From assembly GCA_029931535.1 (NCBI GenBank), contig JAQPZY010001448.1, positions 2,046,001 to 2,110,000 of the forward strand: a stretch of DNA of 64,000 bases, written 5' to 3'. The position numbers and the translations under genes were made by a program. Below, piece after piece: positions 23,070 through 35,489 of the stretch; the first letter of the stretch is position 1; each line of letters starts with the position of its first letter. Below the pieces are notes generated by a model. That model was not told where the DNA came from. It made no database searches and was given only the letters and a program-made list of their open reading frames with translations. This stretch comes from Margaritifera margaritifera. Lineage: Eukaryota > Mollusca > Bivalvia > Unionida > Margaritiferidae.

Positions 23070-24197
23070 CAGAGGCTCTACATAAGTTGATGAGCGTTTT
23101 CTAGCGCTACATTTAGCTAATTATCTATACTCAGGTAAGGTTAATTATACAGAAAAGTGTTTGAAACTGTGCCCTGACGCCAACACAGCTTAATGCGCAT
23201 TTTAAAAATTCATCCACTTTGCACAGGTCAAAACTCTTATTGGATACATGGAGAAAATGTGGGTTGATGTTTTTCAATATAACACAATCATTCAGCTCAC
23301 ATCGGATTTTCTACACAGAAAAACCCACATGGCCCAATTACGGCAGGTCGTAAATCGCAAACGATTTTCCAAGGGGTCCTATACTTTCCATTACCTTTGT
23401 CATCTTCTTTCACAGGAATATTCTTGTCATTATTGAAAATGTATTAACAGTTTCATTTTTGTTCATGATTCAATAAGGGACACGAGTCGCCAAAATGTCA
23501 TTTTACGTCCAATCTCGCCCCGATTTCACGGAGCTACGAGACACGGATGCAAAAGATACCGACATATCAATGACCTATTAATGGCATATTCACGTGATTT
23601 CGAGCTGCGCAGTAAACGTTGATTTTAAAAAAGAGGAGATTCAAGTTTGCTCACATTCCTTTCCTTCATGTTTAGGACAGTTTTTTCCAGAGTAGAATAC
23701 CCATCAAGGATTTCTCTTTCTCACATTCCTAAAAGTGTATGATCGTGCTTTCCAGCGTAGAACATTCGTGCACCAACGAAAGCAAATAATCAACCAAGTG
23801 AACTTGTGTGGGATAGGGAAGTCACACCCTGGGTCATAATATATTGGTAGAAATTCAGCAAAGCCTCCTTCCTGCCCACAAATTATGACTCCCAGTGTGG
23901 GATTTCAACATCCTACTATTTAAGTATCTATGAGAGATTCTATTTAATTCTCGAATAATATTTAAGTGTGTTTGCTCTAAACTCTGTTGGGACGTAACCT
24001 CTATACGAGGGCTCGTGGTCATGCATTCTGAACAATCTTGCCACTTAATTTCTTTTAAATACTACCAATATAGACGTTATCGCTGAAAAACGTGATAAAA
24101 GTATATTTAAACCGAGTTTAGTAAGCTAAAATGACCTAAAACTGTCTCACTGCAGATTGTTTTAAAATGGTGTTTGTAGGATCTCTTTAACATTTTG
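23070..24197. other. Unassigned sequence
   Basis: Composition is somewhat less AT-biased near 23490-23560, but no conserved frame, repeat or RNA is recognised. Confidence 0.5.
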
Positions 24198-24213
24198 GAG
24201 AGAGAGAGAGAGT

Positions 24214-24304
<91 letters not shown>
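24198..24304. repeat. (GA)n microsatellite
   Basis: About 53 dinucleotides with sparse GT/AC interruptions. The long Ser/Leu open frame on the other strand is its artefact. Confidence 0.95.
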
Positions 24305-24307
<3 letters not shown>

Positions 24308-24339
24308 AATTAAAGATTTCTTCGCTTCGACTCTTGGCG

Positions 24340-24450
24340 ACTTTATCTCATTCCCGTGACTATTTCCAATATTTTGTGAGCCTGTGACTCTTGCCATCTT
24401 AACCCTTGATTCTTCCCCTATCCACCCCTCACCCACCCCGTGATGAAACA
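24340..24450 (+). repeat. Dispersed repeat R3, copy 1
   Basis: Shares 'TTTTGTGAGCCT.TGACTCTTGCCA' and a CCC-rich then ATGAAA end with 27052-27175 and 34085-34205. Boundaries are unclear. Confidence 0.5.
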
Positions 24451-24544
24451 AAGTGGTTAAGTGTATGCTTTAATTTCCGTGTATGCAGCTAGGCTGCATA
24501 TATTATTGCCCTTCTTGGCTATTCGTCATAATTGATTCCTTTTC

Positions 24545-24680
24545 TATACCACCCTTTTCCAACCAACCCTTTTCCATACCCACCCTTTTCCATACCACCC
24601 TTTTCCAACCCACCCGTTTCCAACCCACCCTTTTCCAACCAACCCTTTTCCATACCACCCTTTTCCAACCCACCCTTCCT
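24545..24680 (+). repeat. CCACCCTTTTCCAA minisatellite, ~8 copies
   Basis: 16-17 bp units alternate between CCATACCACCCTTTT and CCAACCCACCCTTTT types. The overlapping frames PFSNQPFSIP are repeat-derived. Confidence 0.9.
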
Positions 24681-24929
24681 TAGAACCATCACCTGGAGTT
24701 ACATCAATGCCCAAGCTCTCTTGTTGGATTAAAAATTATAAAGTGTTTAATTTGCGAATGCGCTTCGCAGTGAGCCCGGCAAAATGGCAGACAAGATCGA
24801 ATACTCGCGAGAAAATTAAATCCAGACAGCATACATTTCTGCTTTTTTAATCTGAGAGTAATATTAGTTGTTATACAGATTGTATATACTTCCATTTTTA
24901 ACTTTATGTCACAAATCTGATGCGAAAAA

Positions 24930-25460
24930 ACCCCATTATTTTATGCTTTTGTCTACTCACGTGTTAAATGAACTCAACAAGAAATCCACTGTAACAGGTA
25001 ATTTGAAATATTTTCACCTATGTATAAATGCTTGCTTCCTAAGCGCACGTGACGGTCACATGACAAATCCACTGACGATTGAGTATAGTCACATGTCCAA
25101 AGCAACCGAAACTTTCAAATGGGCGCATGAGCTAAAGTCGCATCTGATTGGTTGCTGGATCTGATGGAACAGTTGAATGTAGCCGTGAAATTCGAAACGG
25201 TGAGAAGAGGTAGGGTTGTGTTATTTCACGTGGATTTACCACTTGTTAAAACATAGACTTTGATTCGGAAATATTCTGTACATATCGCCAAAAGACCCCT
25301 TCAACCGACCAATAGCTCAGAAGCCGCGAGAAATAGCGGCAAGAGTCTAAAATGTATGCTGATGTGCCGCGACATTGCATGATTTTAAGAAGAGGTGATA
25401 TCATACCCAAACCGTCCAGCAGTATCAGTACATGTTTGGGGATTGGTTTACCCACTAATA
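24930..25460 (+). repeat. Dispersed repeat R2, plus-strand copy
   Basis: Blocks shared with 46854-47460: GTTAAATGAA.TCAAC.AGAA, GGTAATTTGAAATATT, GTCGCATCTGATTGGTTGCT, 'GAGGTAGGGTT', CGCGAGAAATA, AGTCTAAAATGTAT and CAGTATCAGTACA.GTTTGGG. The matching length is ~500 bp at moderate identity. No TIR or coding capacity is visible. Confidence 0.75.
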
Positions 25461-25464
25461 ATTT

Positions 25465-26217
25465 ACTACAAGAATATGCGCTGGTAAAAGATCTCATTTT
25501 TTGTTTTTACAAAGTGTTTGAACAGAAGGAAAGAAGGATGTACTCAATAGCAATGAATATGTCACTACATTTCTAAAGAGACCAATCTATATCTATGTCC
25601 CGGTTTCCAGCCCATTTCCTTTCTTGAAGAAAATAAACTTGAACTTAGATCCGAAGAAAAGAAATTACAGGAAAATCGGGCACTTCAATACTTTTAGTTG
25701 GTTGCTATTGGGCACCTACATGTTTAAAAACATCATCGTTTTGGAAAGTGTTGATAAATTTTCTTATTGTGCCCTTCAGCAGACATTCAAAGAATTTATC
25801 AAGCCATGAAAATGTTCCTTTTAAGTAATAGTATGCATGTGTTGACAAGTAGTATACCCTGCATGTAATACACTTGTTGCATGACGAACTTACTTAAAGA
25901 ACATAACTCGGATAAACTACTTTATCCAAGGAAGCATATCAATAGTACAGTCTTTGCAGGCCTGGACAAATACGATGAATGATGTCAGTCTCGGGTAAAG
26001 TCATCGATAATGACACGGCAGGAAAATAAATTTAAATCAAGTTGTCACGTGGCGGAGTCTGGGTAGCTGTAATTACTTCGCCTAATAAAGGTATTAAATT
26101 TAATTCTACTTCCCTTTTGACTTTTATAGACATAAAATGAAAATTAATTACCCGGTCTAAGTACAGCGCAAGTGGTATTGCAAAGAGGTAGAGGTGATCA
26201 ACCTATACAAGAAAACC
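25465..26217. other. Unassigned sequence
   Basis: No features are recognised. Confidence 0.5.
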
Positions 26218-26220
26218 TAA

Positions 26221-26482
26221 GGGATCGACCATTTAATTTTCCGGTGGTGTGGGTGGGGGAGGGGAGGGGGTGCATTGCATGGGATTTTTTGGAGTAAAAA
26301 TTTTTCAGGCTTTCAAATAGCTTGGAAAAAAATATTCTTGCTCTGATTTAAAGGAAAAAAGTAACCTATTATATGCATTATATTAGTTGACATTTTCTTT
26401 TATCTTGAGGTAAAGAAAATATCCCCGCTCGAAGGATCCCCCACCCCTCTTCTTCTTTCCCGAAAATGAAATGGTCTGTCCC
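26221..26482. mobile_element. PIF/Harbinger-like MITE (TAA TSD)
   Basis: Termini GGGATCGACCATTTAATTTT and the inverse of GGGACAGACCATTTCATTTT, flanked by TAA on both sides (26218-26220, 26483-26485). The 3-bp TWA-type TSD and G-rich termini fit Harbinger. The G-run follows directly inside the left end. A related single end is at 30884. Confidence 0.75.
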
Positions 26483-26766
26483 TAATGACCTGTACTATTA
26501 CATGTTGACATGCAACACTACGATATGTTGCCTTACAGAGGCAGATGTAACATACTGGCGATCATATTTTACCGCGAAAAATAAACAAACACCCCCACCC
26601 AATACAATCGACATTTATAAAAGAACACAAGAAGCAGAGCTTGTGACCGTAATCTATCCGTATCAAAACCCTAAATTCTATCCACATTCAATCACATTGA
26701 CCTATTTTATAAAACCCGAATACTACAAGCCTGTGTTTTTAAAGAACGTCATGGAAAATAAGGGTA

Positions 26767-26905
26767 CCTATATACTCACGTATACTCCTATATTAACTGC
26801 AAACTACATAGACCTAGATCTGCCGTCGCATAATGCGCCGGCAGATCTGGGTCTATGCGGTTTGTAAGGACTAATCAGTAGAAAATTTGATGCGAGTATA
26901 TACAG
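26767..26905. mobile_element. Tc1/mariner-like MITE, copy 2 (TA TSD)
   Basis: Ends CCTATATACTCACGTAT and the inverse of CTGTATATACTCGCATC are flanked by TA. The core is a near-perfect hairpin from GCAAACTACATAGACC through AGATCTGCCGTCGCAT to its inverse. It is homologous to 48064-48187. Confidence 0.75.
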
Positions 26906-26989
26906 TAAGCGATGATGTACCACTAGATGCAAAAAGTACAGATCAGCGGAGCATCAATGGATTGGTTATCTTATCAAGCACATTACCTA

Positions 26990-27175
26990 GTTCTGGTTTT
27001 AAAATTAACACAAGTGAAGTCATGCCGAAAAGACGTCTCCTTTCTGGGTCTATTATTATTTTCTGTGAAACCTTTACTCTTGCCATGTTTACTTTTGTCC
27101 CACCTTCCCCTCTGCCCTCATCCCTTTTCAACATTATAAAATTAAGCTGTCGAGTGCACTAGCAACATGCAGCAA
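26990..27175 (+). repeat. Dispersed repeat R3, copy 2
   Basis: Contains 'TTCTGTGAAACCTTTACTCTTGCCATG', a C-rich stretch, and AATTAAGCTGTCGAGTG..CTAGCAA near the end, paralleling AATAAAGCTGCGAAGTGTAG at 34170-34190. Confidence 0.5.
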
Positions 27176-27179
27176 ATAT

Positions 27180-27638
27180 ATACCCATGCTTATCCATGTT
27201 ATTTATAACACGGGGTTCCTTTTCCATTCCACAAACCCATCTTTCTCAAACCCCATTACCAGGAATTGAAGCAATACTCCGCTTTTTTTCTTGTTTCATT
27301 TTCAAGTTTAAAGTCTTCATTCAATGCACACAAACACGCATAGACACACACGAACTGGCACGCGAAATAGTACACTTGCAAGTTAATTAAATCCGGAAAG
27401 CATTTTTATGTTTCTCCTCTTGATACTGATTGAAGAAATATATATTTAATATTATGAATAAAGTTTAATTCTTTATGTTGTTATTAAAGTTGATCAATTT
27501 CATAGAAAGCAATTAACGATATAGATATATCTCCTTTTGTCCAACATGTACCGACAACATAGTGGTCAGCATAAAACATTCCTGTGTATATTTTTCCTGT
27601 TTATATTTAGGTTGTCAATATCTGTCATAACGTTTAGA
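27180..27638. other. Unassigned sequence
   Basis: No recognisable feature. Confidence 0.5.
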
Positions 27639-28391
27639 AACAAGTCTCCCTCGACGGAACTGGCGCTCTACTGACTGACAAGAATTTTACGGAATTCAAG
27701 ATATGACCATTTCATCTTTTTAACTGCTGATATTCTTCAGTGATAACAAGAATTTCAAATTACTGTGGACATGTTGGATGTCAGATTATCACCATTTTTA
27801 TTTTGGACCAACACGACATCATAAAAGGTCTTCTCGTGGAAACCCCATGTTGATATGACTTTCCGTTTTGGAGGTGTAACGATAACAAGATTTTCAAGAT
27901 GGGTGCCATGGTGGCCATATTGGATATCAGATTCAGTACCAACTATATATCATACGAAATCGTCTGGTGAAAATCCCATGGCAATATTACTTTTCATTCA
28001 GGAGAAGTAGCGATAACAAGATTTTCAAGATGGCCACTGCTGCGGCCATACTGGACATAAGATCTGCACCACTTTCATTTAGGACGAACTAAAGAGCATA
28101 AGAAGTCTTTCAGTGAAAACCCTATTTTGATATGATCATCCATCCAGGAGAAGTATTGATAACACGATTTTCAAGAAGACCACTGTGGCGGTCATATTGG
28201 ATGTCTGAGCCGCACCATTTTAATTTAGGACCAACTAGACAATGGGCAGAATGTGTGTGTTCAGTTTCAAGGCAATCCTCCAAGTAGTTTAGGAAGAGTA
28301 GCGATAAGAAACTTGTGCTAACGGGCGGACGGACGACGGACAACAGACCATCCCATATGTTCTTCTGGTCTATGAATATAAGAGCTAAAAA
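27639..28391 (+). mobile_element. Satellite-cored (Helentron/HINE-like) element, copy C
   Basis: Head AACAAGTCTCCCTCGACGGA with GGCGCTCTACTGACTGAC. Four units (landmarks 27738, 27880, 28008, 28156). The first carries the ATTTCAAATTA variant and the second the CCGTTTTGGAGG.GTAACG variant seen at the same positions in A, D and E. The tail has GGGCGGACGGACGACGGA and a decayed hairpin ending AGAGCTAAAAA. It is the shortest copy. Confidence 0.78.
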
Positions 28392-28394
28392 ATG

Positions 28395-29375
28395 AAACAA
28401 AAAAGAATACAGATATTGCAGTTCGATTTTATCTTTGGTGTTCCTTTTCAGCAAAAACCTTCTTTTCCCGTTTTCTATCTTACACAAGGTGTATTCCTTG
28501 CGAGATTATATATAATTGCAAGAACATAGTAAAAAGTACATTAAAGTGGATAATGTTAAACTGTTCATGAATTTAACAACTTGCCTAGCTCCTGAGACCA
28601 ATATGTAATCGGACTGTAAACTACGTAAACTAATGGGTAAATTATAGTAATCTACCAATAGACGTCAAAATGTATGTCAAGGTCGCGAGTTTTTCTACTC
28701 GCTTGTTCGTAGGAGGCGGTACGAAGCGAGAGATGGCTTATCAATCATTAAGCACGATAGCACAAGGCGTGAAGCTTTGGACGGCTTGAGCCTGAAAAAA
28801 AGATATTTCCAAGACAAAGGGAACTAAAACTCGTTGTTTCCAAAATTTTAATAATGGATACTCACCGTTGGTTTTCTTTAGATCACACAAATTGTGTTGG
28901 AACTGCATTATGAATAAAGGCAGATATAGTTTGTAATTTTATACAGGTGTTGATAATGTTGTAATCATTTCATTGTTTTAACTGTTATGACATAATTCAT
29001 TAAATTATACTATGGTTGTACTATAATAAAATCATAGGTATGTTACCCTTGTATTTATTTTTATACACATTTCTCTGTTTTGATGGTACAAAAAACCTAC
29101 TGCTTTAAACATTACGATTAAAACGGTGTCTTGTCGGTGTCGATCTGAGTTTGTGCATCATAGCTGTAATTTAATCAAGTTTAATGGCTTTATCTATATT
29201 GTCGAATTACAGGCAACAGATACACTTATCTTTTCCAACGTGTTACATTTCCAACATTTTCAGAAAGAAAAAAAAAAGCTTCGTACTTAGTGCACGGAAG
29301 TATATACAATGAACAACAATACGCTCCATCTTGAAGTGAAATTCGAGATGGGTAATAAATATAGATATATAGTAA
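28395..29375. other. Unassigned sequence
   Basis: No gene or mobile element is supported. The block around 28680-28760 is GC-richer but has no open frame of interest. Confidence 0.5.
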
Positions 29376-29525
29376 TATCACAGTAACGCGATCTTGATTG
29401 CTGTTTCACGTCGAGCTGTCAGCATCGGAAAATCCGGATCATTACGAGACGCGAAGTCGTGATCGGGATTTTCTGATGCTGACAACTGGACGTGATCTAG
29501 CAATCAAAATCGAATTACTATGATA
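29376..29525. mobile_element. 150-bp foldback (palindromic MITE-like) element
   Basis: Two ~60-bp arms pair with about 80% identity: left TATCACAGTAACGCGAT... GCTGTCAGCATCGGAAAATCC, right the inverse of TATCATAGTAATTCGAT...GTTGTCAGCATCAGAAAATCC. The loop is ~30 bp. No clear TSD. Transcribed, it would form a long hairpin RNA. Confidence 0.8.
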
Positions 29526-29529
29526 ATGA

Positions 29530-30883
29530 TATTTTTTTATATACATATAAATTTTCTGATAAATTAATAAAATCCCTAAACGTAACTGAAAAAAAAGAAA
29601 GGAATTGCTTAAGATTTCAACTTTTCTTATACGAACTTCATCTTAACTCATAAACCTAATTTCATTTTTTCTGAACAGCTGATATGCGCATGAATATCTG
29701 AAGCGTGTATAACAACAGTCACTCGTTTTCATTACTATCACTGTTAATAACTCGAGTTATTCGACGCATGGGGGCAGCAGACAGATGTATGTGATTTATA
29801 GTTATTGTGCAGTTGTCAAATTCTGCATCACAGAAGGTATCACTAGCTGAATAACTAGGAAAGTTTATAACCGAGACCCGGCTGCTGATAGCGTTTGAAC
29901 TGTTTATGGCGAGACATTAAGAGAGGCTCCGATGGGGACTTGCCGTGGGAATAACAGCATTTATTTTTTAGAGTTATTTCAACGGTTTGAGCAAATTGTT
30001 GGAACTTATAGATTTGTTAAAGAGAATACTACTCATTTCCATTTGTATGTCAAGTGAGGCTCCGGCATTGTTATTCACACTTGTTCAGTTGCAACCAGGA
30101 AACCTCGAGGAAAAAGTAGTTCCAGCCTCCTTTGAGAGTATGGCAATATGGAATCAGAAAACGATAGTATTGTTTTCCTACTTTTGGGATTTTTTGACGG
30201 TAAAATTCTGACTCATTCTTGGGTAGAAAATTGATAGGTATATAATAACAAGTTATATCAACTGCCTCTTAAGGCACACCACGAATTTAACTTGGAGCAC
30301 GGCCTAGCCGTGGGTTTCCCGAATTTAGAATACGGTAAAGATCTGACGAGAAAGCTGCTGTCATACAATAAACACCACAAAGTGTAAGCACTTCATGGCA
30401 TTGCAACCAAGACATGCACACGTATATTGGCAGGTGTTCTTTTGAGTGGTGATGGCAGTGGACGGGCTTTATAATAACTTGTATTGAATGTCCTAACGTT
30501 TACTAGCACAATTTATTTGTTGAAGCAACTGATTACATTATGTTCTGAATTAAACTGAATGTGCTGTTTCTAGCGCAAATCATGGCATATCCCTGTAATT
30601 TCAAAGCGCTGATGTCATTTTCTTGTTGCCGCATTATATTTCATATGGCCGTCGTCTAGTTGACATTTTTCATTCATAATGCTGCAGTTTAATTTGCAAA
30701 GTCGACCATTATACTCGAAAATTGAAGCACTGTGAAAATAAGATGGAACGCATTTTGACTGTTTTCAAGCCAGTACATCCCATCCGGACGTCCCTGGTCT
30801 TAGTGTTAAACGAAAAGACGTAAGAGGGCCAGTCTATTCGTTAGTCAGCTCTTTATACAGTAGACATAAACGTCTTAGAGTCC
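29530..30883. other. Unassigned sequence
   Basis: A 74-codon open frame at 29987-30211 has an unremarkable sequence and no splice or start context I would trust. Confidence 0.45.
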
Positions 30884-31002
30884 GACCATTTCATTTTTAT
30901 TTGGGGGGGGGGGGGCGGGGGGATAATATTTTTGGGAAGAAAAATTTCAAGCCTCCAAAATAGCTTCAAAACATGTTCTTCTGATTTGTCCACAAAAAAG
31001 AG

Positions 31003-31034
<32 letters not shown>

Positions 31035-31090
31035 AATAGCCGATCATATCATATCCATTTGTATAAAAAAAAAAAATAAAAAAAAAAGCC
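30884..31090. mobile_element. Single end of the Harbinger-like MITE family plus homopolymers
   Basis: GTCCGACCATTTCATTTT followed by a G-run matches the termini at 26221-26482. The following text (AAATTTCAAGCCTCCAAAATAGC) parallels 26300-26325. Poly(A) tracts at ~31002-31033 and ~31065-31087 replace the other end. Confidence 0.55.
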
Positions 31091-31099
31091 TTTGGGGTA

Positions 31100-32955
31100 A
31101 AAGAAAGAACAAATATTAGAATTGCTCAGGAAGTATGCCTGTTCATAAAATAGCTTGCAGGCACCTACTTTTCACGACCCCCTTTTCCTATGCCAACAGG
31201 AAGTAGAACCAAACATTATATGGCTACCCCGACCGTAACGGAACTTTCATGTTAATAAATCGGGAATTACTGATAATTAATATATTTATACCATGATTAA
31301 TAATATCGAAGACGTTAATGTTAGAGCAAATTATTTTTCAAATATTTTCCCAATGTTAACAAGTTTCGGGTTGATCTTACGACTGAATATTTTTCCAGTA
31401 TTGGAACATTGAAGATTCTTGTCTAATTTAGGAAAGGCAGAACTATTTCGATTACGTGTCATTCTTTCCTTTTACATTTAGAATGCTAGGGCAAACTCTG
31501 TAAACGTCATTCATGACATCTTCTCACTTGAGAAACAAAAAGGGTAAAATGTGGAGGAGAAAATGTGCATATTTTACCCAACAGCCACCACACCCTACCA
31601 TGAATGATTTGGGACGTGTGAATTTTTGACGCTTCCTTTAGAGACCCAAGGTGTGGAGCCAAGCAAAGAAGTATTTGCTCCAGTATTAACTCGCGCTGCA
31701 CGGGAAACGTGATCACGAAATTTTGTGCGATTCCGCCCGTTGATGTAGGAGACGAATCTTATGATGGATGGACGCACCAGCAAACAAATATACAGACTAC
31801 TGGAGTACGAATTTTAAAAACTAGACCACTCAGGTTCATGGATCATTTCTGTTAGTCATTCCAAGTCGTATTGGTCTTAAAAGAGTCCCGACCCTCCGCC
31901 GACTTAGTCCAAACGGAAATGGTTAGAACAATTTTAGTTCTTTCATTTTCCTAATGTTGGGTCAAACTGACCATTTACTACAATTACTGACCACCTACTA
32001 TGTACTCTGACTGCTTGTCATAATAAACATTGCAGGGAGTCCCCCATTAAGGCTCTTATTTGGAAACGGGTGACAATTCATTTGGCGCAAACATATATTT
32101 CAATTCTCTCTGCGTGACGTTGCTTGCATTAAATGTTTCGCCAATAGGTCTGAATTTCTGTTTTCGACAATGATATACCTAACAATCTGGTTGTGATCTT
32201 CCCCGCAGGAACATTATCCTTTGACAACTACCATTCACTCATTACAGCATTCGTAACGAATTTTTTTTTAAAAACTTTAATTAAATTCAGAACAGCAAAC
32301 TTCATGTTCCCTGTCATAATGGAAAATTGGATTGATGTGGTATATATAACGAAAGATACTGTACTTTAGTCAAATCACAAGAAATAGGTGAATCATTTAG
32401 CCATTACCTGTTCGTACTTGGAAAATGAAAGGACTATTACTTTGTCATCAAATATCTACACCAGTTAAATTCGAGTTAAATTACAGCATTGAAACATTTT
32501 TGCAGGTTTCTACATTGTACCTATGTGATGCATGTAAATGGTGTTTTCATCTCAACGACATACCTGAGAAAAATAGTATCTTGAACCTTATACGTGTACC
32601 ATAACAAAACTTTTTTCAATTGGGAGGGGCCCCACAATTTCTTGCTACGCCACTGCCTTCAACCTTGCTAACGGAAGTAGACCTAGCTACTTGTTGCAGC
32701 TCAGTAAATTGAAAGAATTAGTTACATCAGTCAATAACAAGGTAGGAGATCTCAGGTTACAGAAGGCGCTATATGAATAAAGGAATGAAGGATTGACTGC
32801 TTATACATAAAAATGATATGGAGTGTCCCAAGCAGAAAAACAGGTGTCAGTTACATTGGTAATCTATTACACTAAATATTTCTCCATTGGAGCTTTATAT
32901 TTTTGAATTCTTCAGGTCGAGTGGTCTTGCGACAAAGTGCAGGTGATCAATGTAC
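31100..32955. other. Unassigned sequence
   Basis: Nothing recognised. A minus frame at 31507-31716 looks non-repetitive but lacks any known motif. Confidence 0.45.
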
Positions 32956-32957
32956 AG

Positions 32958-33015
32958 TACCTACAACAATGAAAACAAGAGGACCAAGTCGATACGAGGT
33001 CACTCACCTGAAGAC
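32958..33015 (+). mobile_element. Solo head of a satellite-cored element
   Basis: AAAACAAGAGGACCAAGTCG followed by GGTCACTCACCTGAAGAC has the ACAAGAG + palindrome-like + CTCACCTG layout of bivalve satellite-cored (pearl/HINE) heads. No unit array or tail follows. Confidence 0.4.
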
Positions 33016-33439
33016 ATCTGCCTAATAGCCAAATGCAAGAGCAGTTTGCCAAAATATCTGGTTCAGTACGATGTATGCTTTCTACATAAATTTCTTCATA
33101 TGCTGTTGATATTCGATAAGCAATCGTTTCAAGGTTTCTAGTTAGTTTGGATCTTCGTACAGCAGCATAAATTGCCCAATAATGAAAGGCTTTTATGTCT
33201 GGATGCTTTCTCGCAAAGTTGGGCAAATATCGTTGAGCGGTTTTGGGGAATCTGTCGCTTAAAAGTTTTTCCATTTTTTTTTAGTAACGGTTGCCATTTT
33301 ATGGTGGATTTGCCTCTTCTGTACACAACTGAAAGCTCTTCTTTTTGCCTCGATGCTTTCTGTCGATTTGCTTAATTACGTTTCGAAGTTTTGGAGAAGA
33401 ATTGAGTATAAGCTCCGCTAGAAGTGGTGGTTGACAACA

Positions 33440-33584
<145 letters not shown>

Positions 33585-34084
33585 AGATTATAAATGGATT
33601 GTATATACATCTTGCCTACATGTTTATATTTCTATAATGGTGGCGGATAATTTCTTGGACAGCTTGTTTCCAATACATTCGCCTTGTATAATTTTCACTA
33701 TGACAATGAGATATATATTTGAACCAAACCCAATTTCTGATTTCTCTATCTACCTCTATCAAGAAAATGCATTCTTGTATATTCAAACAAACTGCCCCGT
33801 TGTCCTAAACCCAAATACTACAAGCCATTTATTTCAGAGAAACGGAGGTAAATATTAAAAGCATATAACAGCGGCAAAGAAGGGTTGTATGTCGGATCAA
33901 ATATTTCTGTTTAGAACAGGAATAGTACATTTCCTCAGTGTCATATCATACTCCGATCCCTCTAAGAATGTTGATCATGTAGTATTGCGAAACGATCAGT
34001 AAAATAGCACTGAAAAGGTAACTACTTTTCAGTTATGACAGTGAAAGTAGCACACTGGAAGCCCAGCTGGAAGGACAACATCCA
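33585..34084. other. Unassigned sequence
   Basis: No feature seen. Confidence 0.5.
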
Positions 34085-34205
34085 ATATCATCTATTTCCG
34101 GATCTATTTGAGATTTTTCGTGAGCCTTTAACTCTTGCCACGTTTATTTCCGTCCCGCTCCACGGATGAAAATAAAGCTGCGAAGTGTAGCAATCTGCAA
34201 CAATA
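34085..34205 (+). repeat. Dispersed repeat R3, copy 3
   Basis: Has GGATCTATTTGAGATTTTTC, GTGAGCCTTTAACTCTTGCC and AATAAAGCTGCGAAGTGTAG, matching 24340-24450 and 26990-27175. Confidence 0.5.
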
Positions 34206-34383
34206 CCGTATTATACATACAACAAACCTTTTTAAATTATTCGTTACTATTCTGAACAACCAAGACTGTGGTCTTCTTTTTCGATTCCAGATTTAAGGAC
34301 TCCTGTGGGTTTGGAGAGGTAGAATAGATCTCATGCGCTCTCCAGCACTGAGCATGTTGTAAGAGGCAACTAATGGTGGCAGG

Positions 34384-34632
34384 CAGGGCCGGATTAAGAC
34401 CTTTAGAGCCCCTAAACACTGAAAAGATTATGGTACCCCATCCACCCATGTAATTCAAAATAAAAACAATACTAAACCGTAATTTCTCATTTCTTTTGGT
34501 CCCCCTTCGTTCGTTCGTTCGTTTGATTAACAACGTTTGCGGTCATTCGGCCATTTACGTCGATATTGGTCCCACTGCTTTGCTGGTGCCCTAAGCACGT
34601 GCTTAGTCTGCCTATTGGGTAATCCAGCACTG
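34384..34632. mobile_element. hAT-like MITE with perfect 8-bp TSD
   Basis: Termini CAGGGCCGGATTAAGAC and the inverse of CAGTGCTGGATTACCC. TSD GTGGCAGG at 34376-34383 and 34633-34640. 249 bp, no coding capacity. CAG termini with an 8-bp TSD are hAT hallmarks. Minus-strand frame 34237-34533 runs through it and is not a gene. Confidence 0.9.
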
Positions 34633-34640
34633 GTGGCAGG

Positions 34641-34707
34641 GGCCGCGGTGGTTCAGTGGTTAGCGTGCTGCAATAACCACCAAAATTATGCGAGTTTTAA
34701 TCCAACA
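34641..34707 (+). mobile_element. SINE family 1, head fragment
   Basis: GGCCGCGGTGGTTCAGTGGT TAGCGTGC matches the tRNA-like head (A box). The B-box region GCGAGTTTTAATCC is mutated and the body is missing. It starts exactly at the right TSD of the hAT MITE and ends where LINE-B begins. Confidence 0.75.
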
Positions 34708-34714
34708 ATTTTAG

Positions 34715-35489
34715 TGTGGACTCGCTCTATTCAGATGGTCATTCGCTTCTTACAACTACACTACAATTTGCCAGTACTATACACAATCCGAAGGACGTGT
34801 ATACTAATATAATTACGTTAAAGAATAGAAGGTGGAATGAAAAGCGAAAATGCGATTTTATAAAAAATATGAATGCCGACAAAGTAAACGCTTTAAACAG
34901 AAGCATACAGAGTGCACATGAAGAAAAAAAAACATGAAGAAAAAAACAACCCAGAGATGGATTAGGAAACTATCAATGACATCTGCTCAACGATATCGAA
35001 ATTATTTACTGATTCAGTTCATACAAGTTTCTTAAGTTCTAAAGGTGGCACTAAAATGAAAACAATTTCATGAAAAACAAACCTTGGTTTCGGAGACAGT
35101 GAATAGTAATCCTTCACAAACGTATAAGCGTACTGTTCAATGTACAAGTTAATATTATAAGCGAATCATGAAATTCCATGTAAATAAGTATAATTACAGT
35201 ATACACGCAAAGCTCAGACAACTGAAAAGTAAAAAACCGGGAGATTTCTGGAAAATTAATAATAGTATTGAAAATAAGCACGATAAGTCAAGCATTACAC
35301 AAGGTAATATGACTATTTTAAAGAGTATAATGAGAACACTGACGAAGACAACTCCAGTATTCCCGATAATCAGGACATGAACTTAGACGACGATGATAAC
35401 ATATTGAATTCGCCGATAACAGAGGAATTCATTTAAATGTAAAGCTCTAAAAAAATAACAACATCTCCAATTTACTAATGCCTATCTGT
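34715..35489 (+). pseudogene. LINE-B part 1: linker region upstream of the reverse transcriptase
   Basis: Plus-strand frames encode the region between endonuclease and RT in LINE ORF2: WNEKRKCDFIKNMNADKVNA (~34830-34890), KNKPWF (~35076), then IHAKLRQLKSKKPGDFWKIN (~35205-35265) and an acidic stretch ending DDDNILNSPITEEFI (~35390-35440). These match the family order '...NKPWFD...KKYHYLREE..LRKSKPKEFWK...'. Several stops and frameshifts break it. It stops at the TSD CTATCTGT of the hAT insertion and resumes at 38459 with the RT domain. The N-terminal endonuclease is absent. Confidence 0.8.

Noticed and set aside
26466..26867. 133-codon plus-strand frame
   Set aside because: It starts inside the Harbinger-like MITE end and finishes inside the mariner-like MITE hairpin, so it is a chance frame across two insertions.
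32990..33015. Minus-strand splice donor CAG|GTGAGT ending an exon
   Set aside because: The motif is the complement of ACTCACCTG, part of a conserved satellite-cored element head, so it is not evidence of splicing.
34237..34533. 98-codon minus frame
   Set aside because: It runs across the left half of a hAT MITE with a perfect TSD and has no conserved domain.
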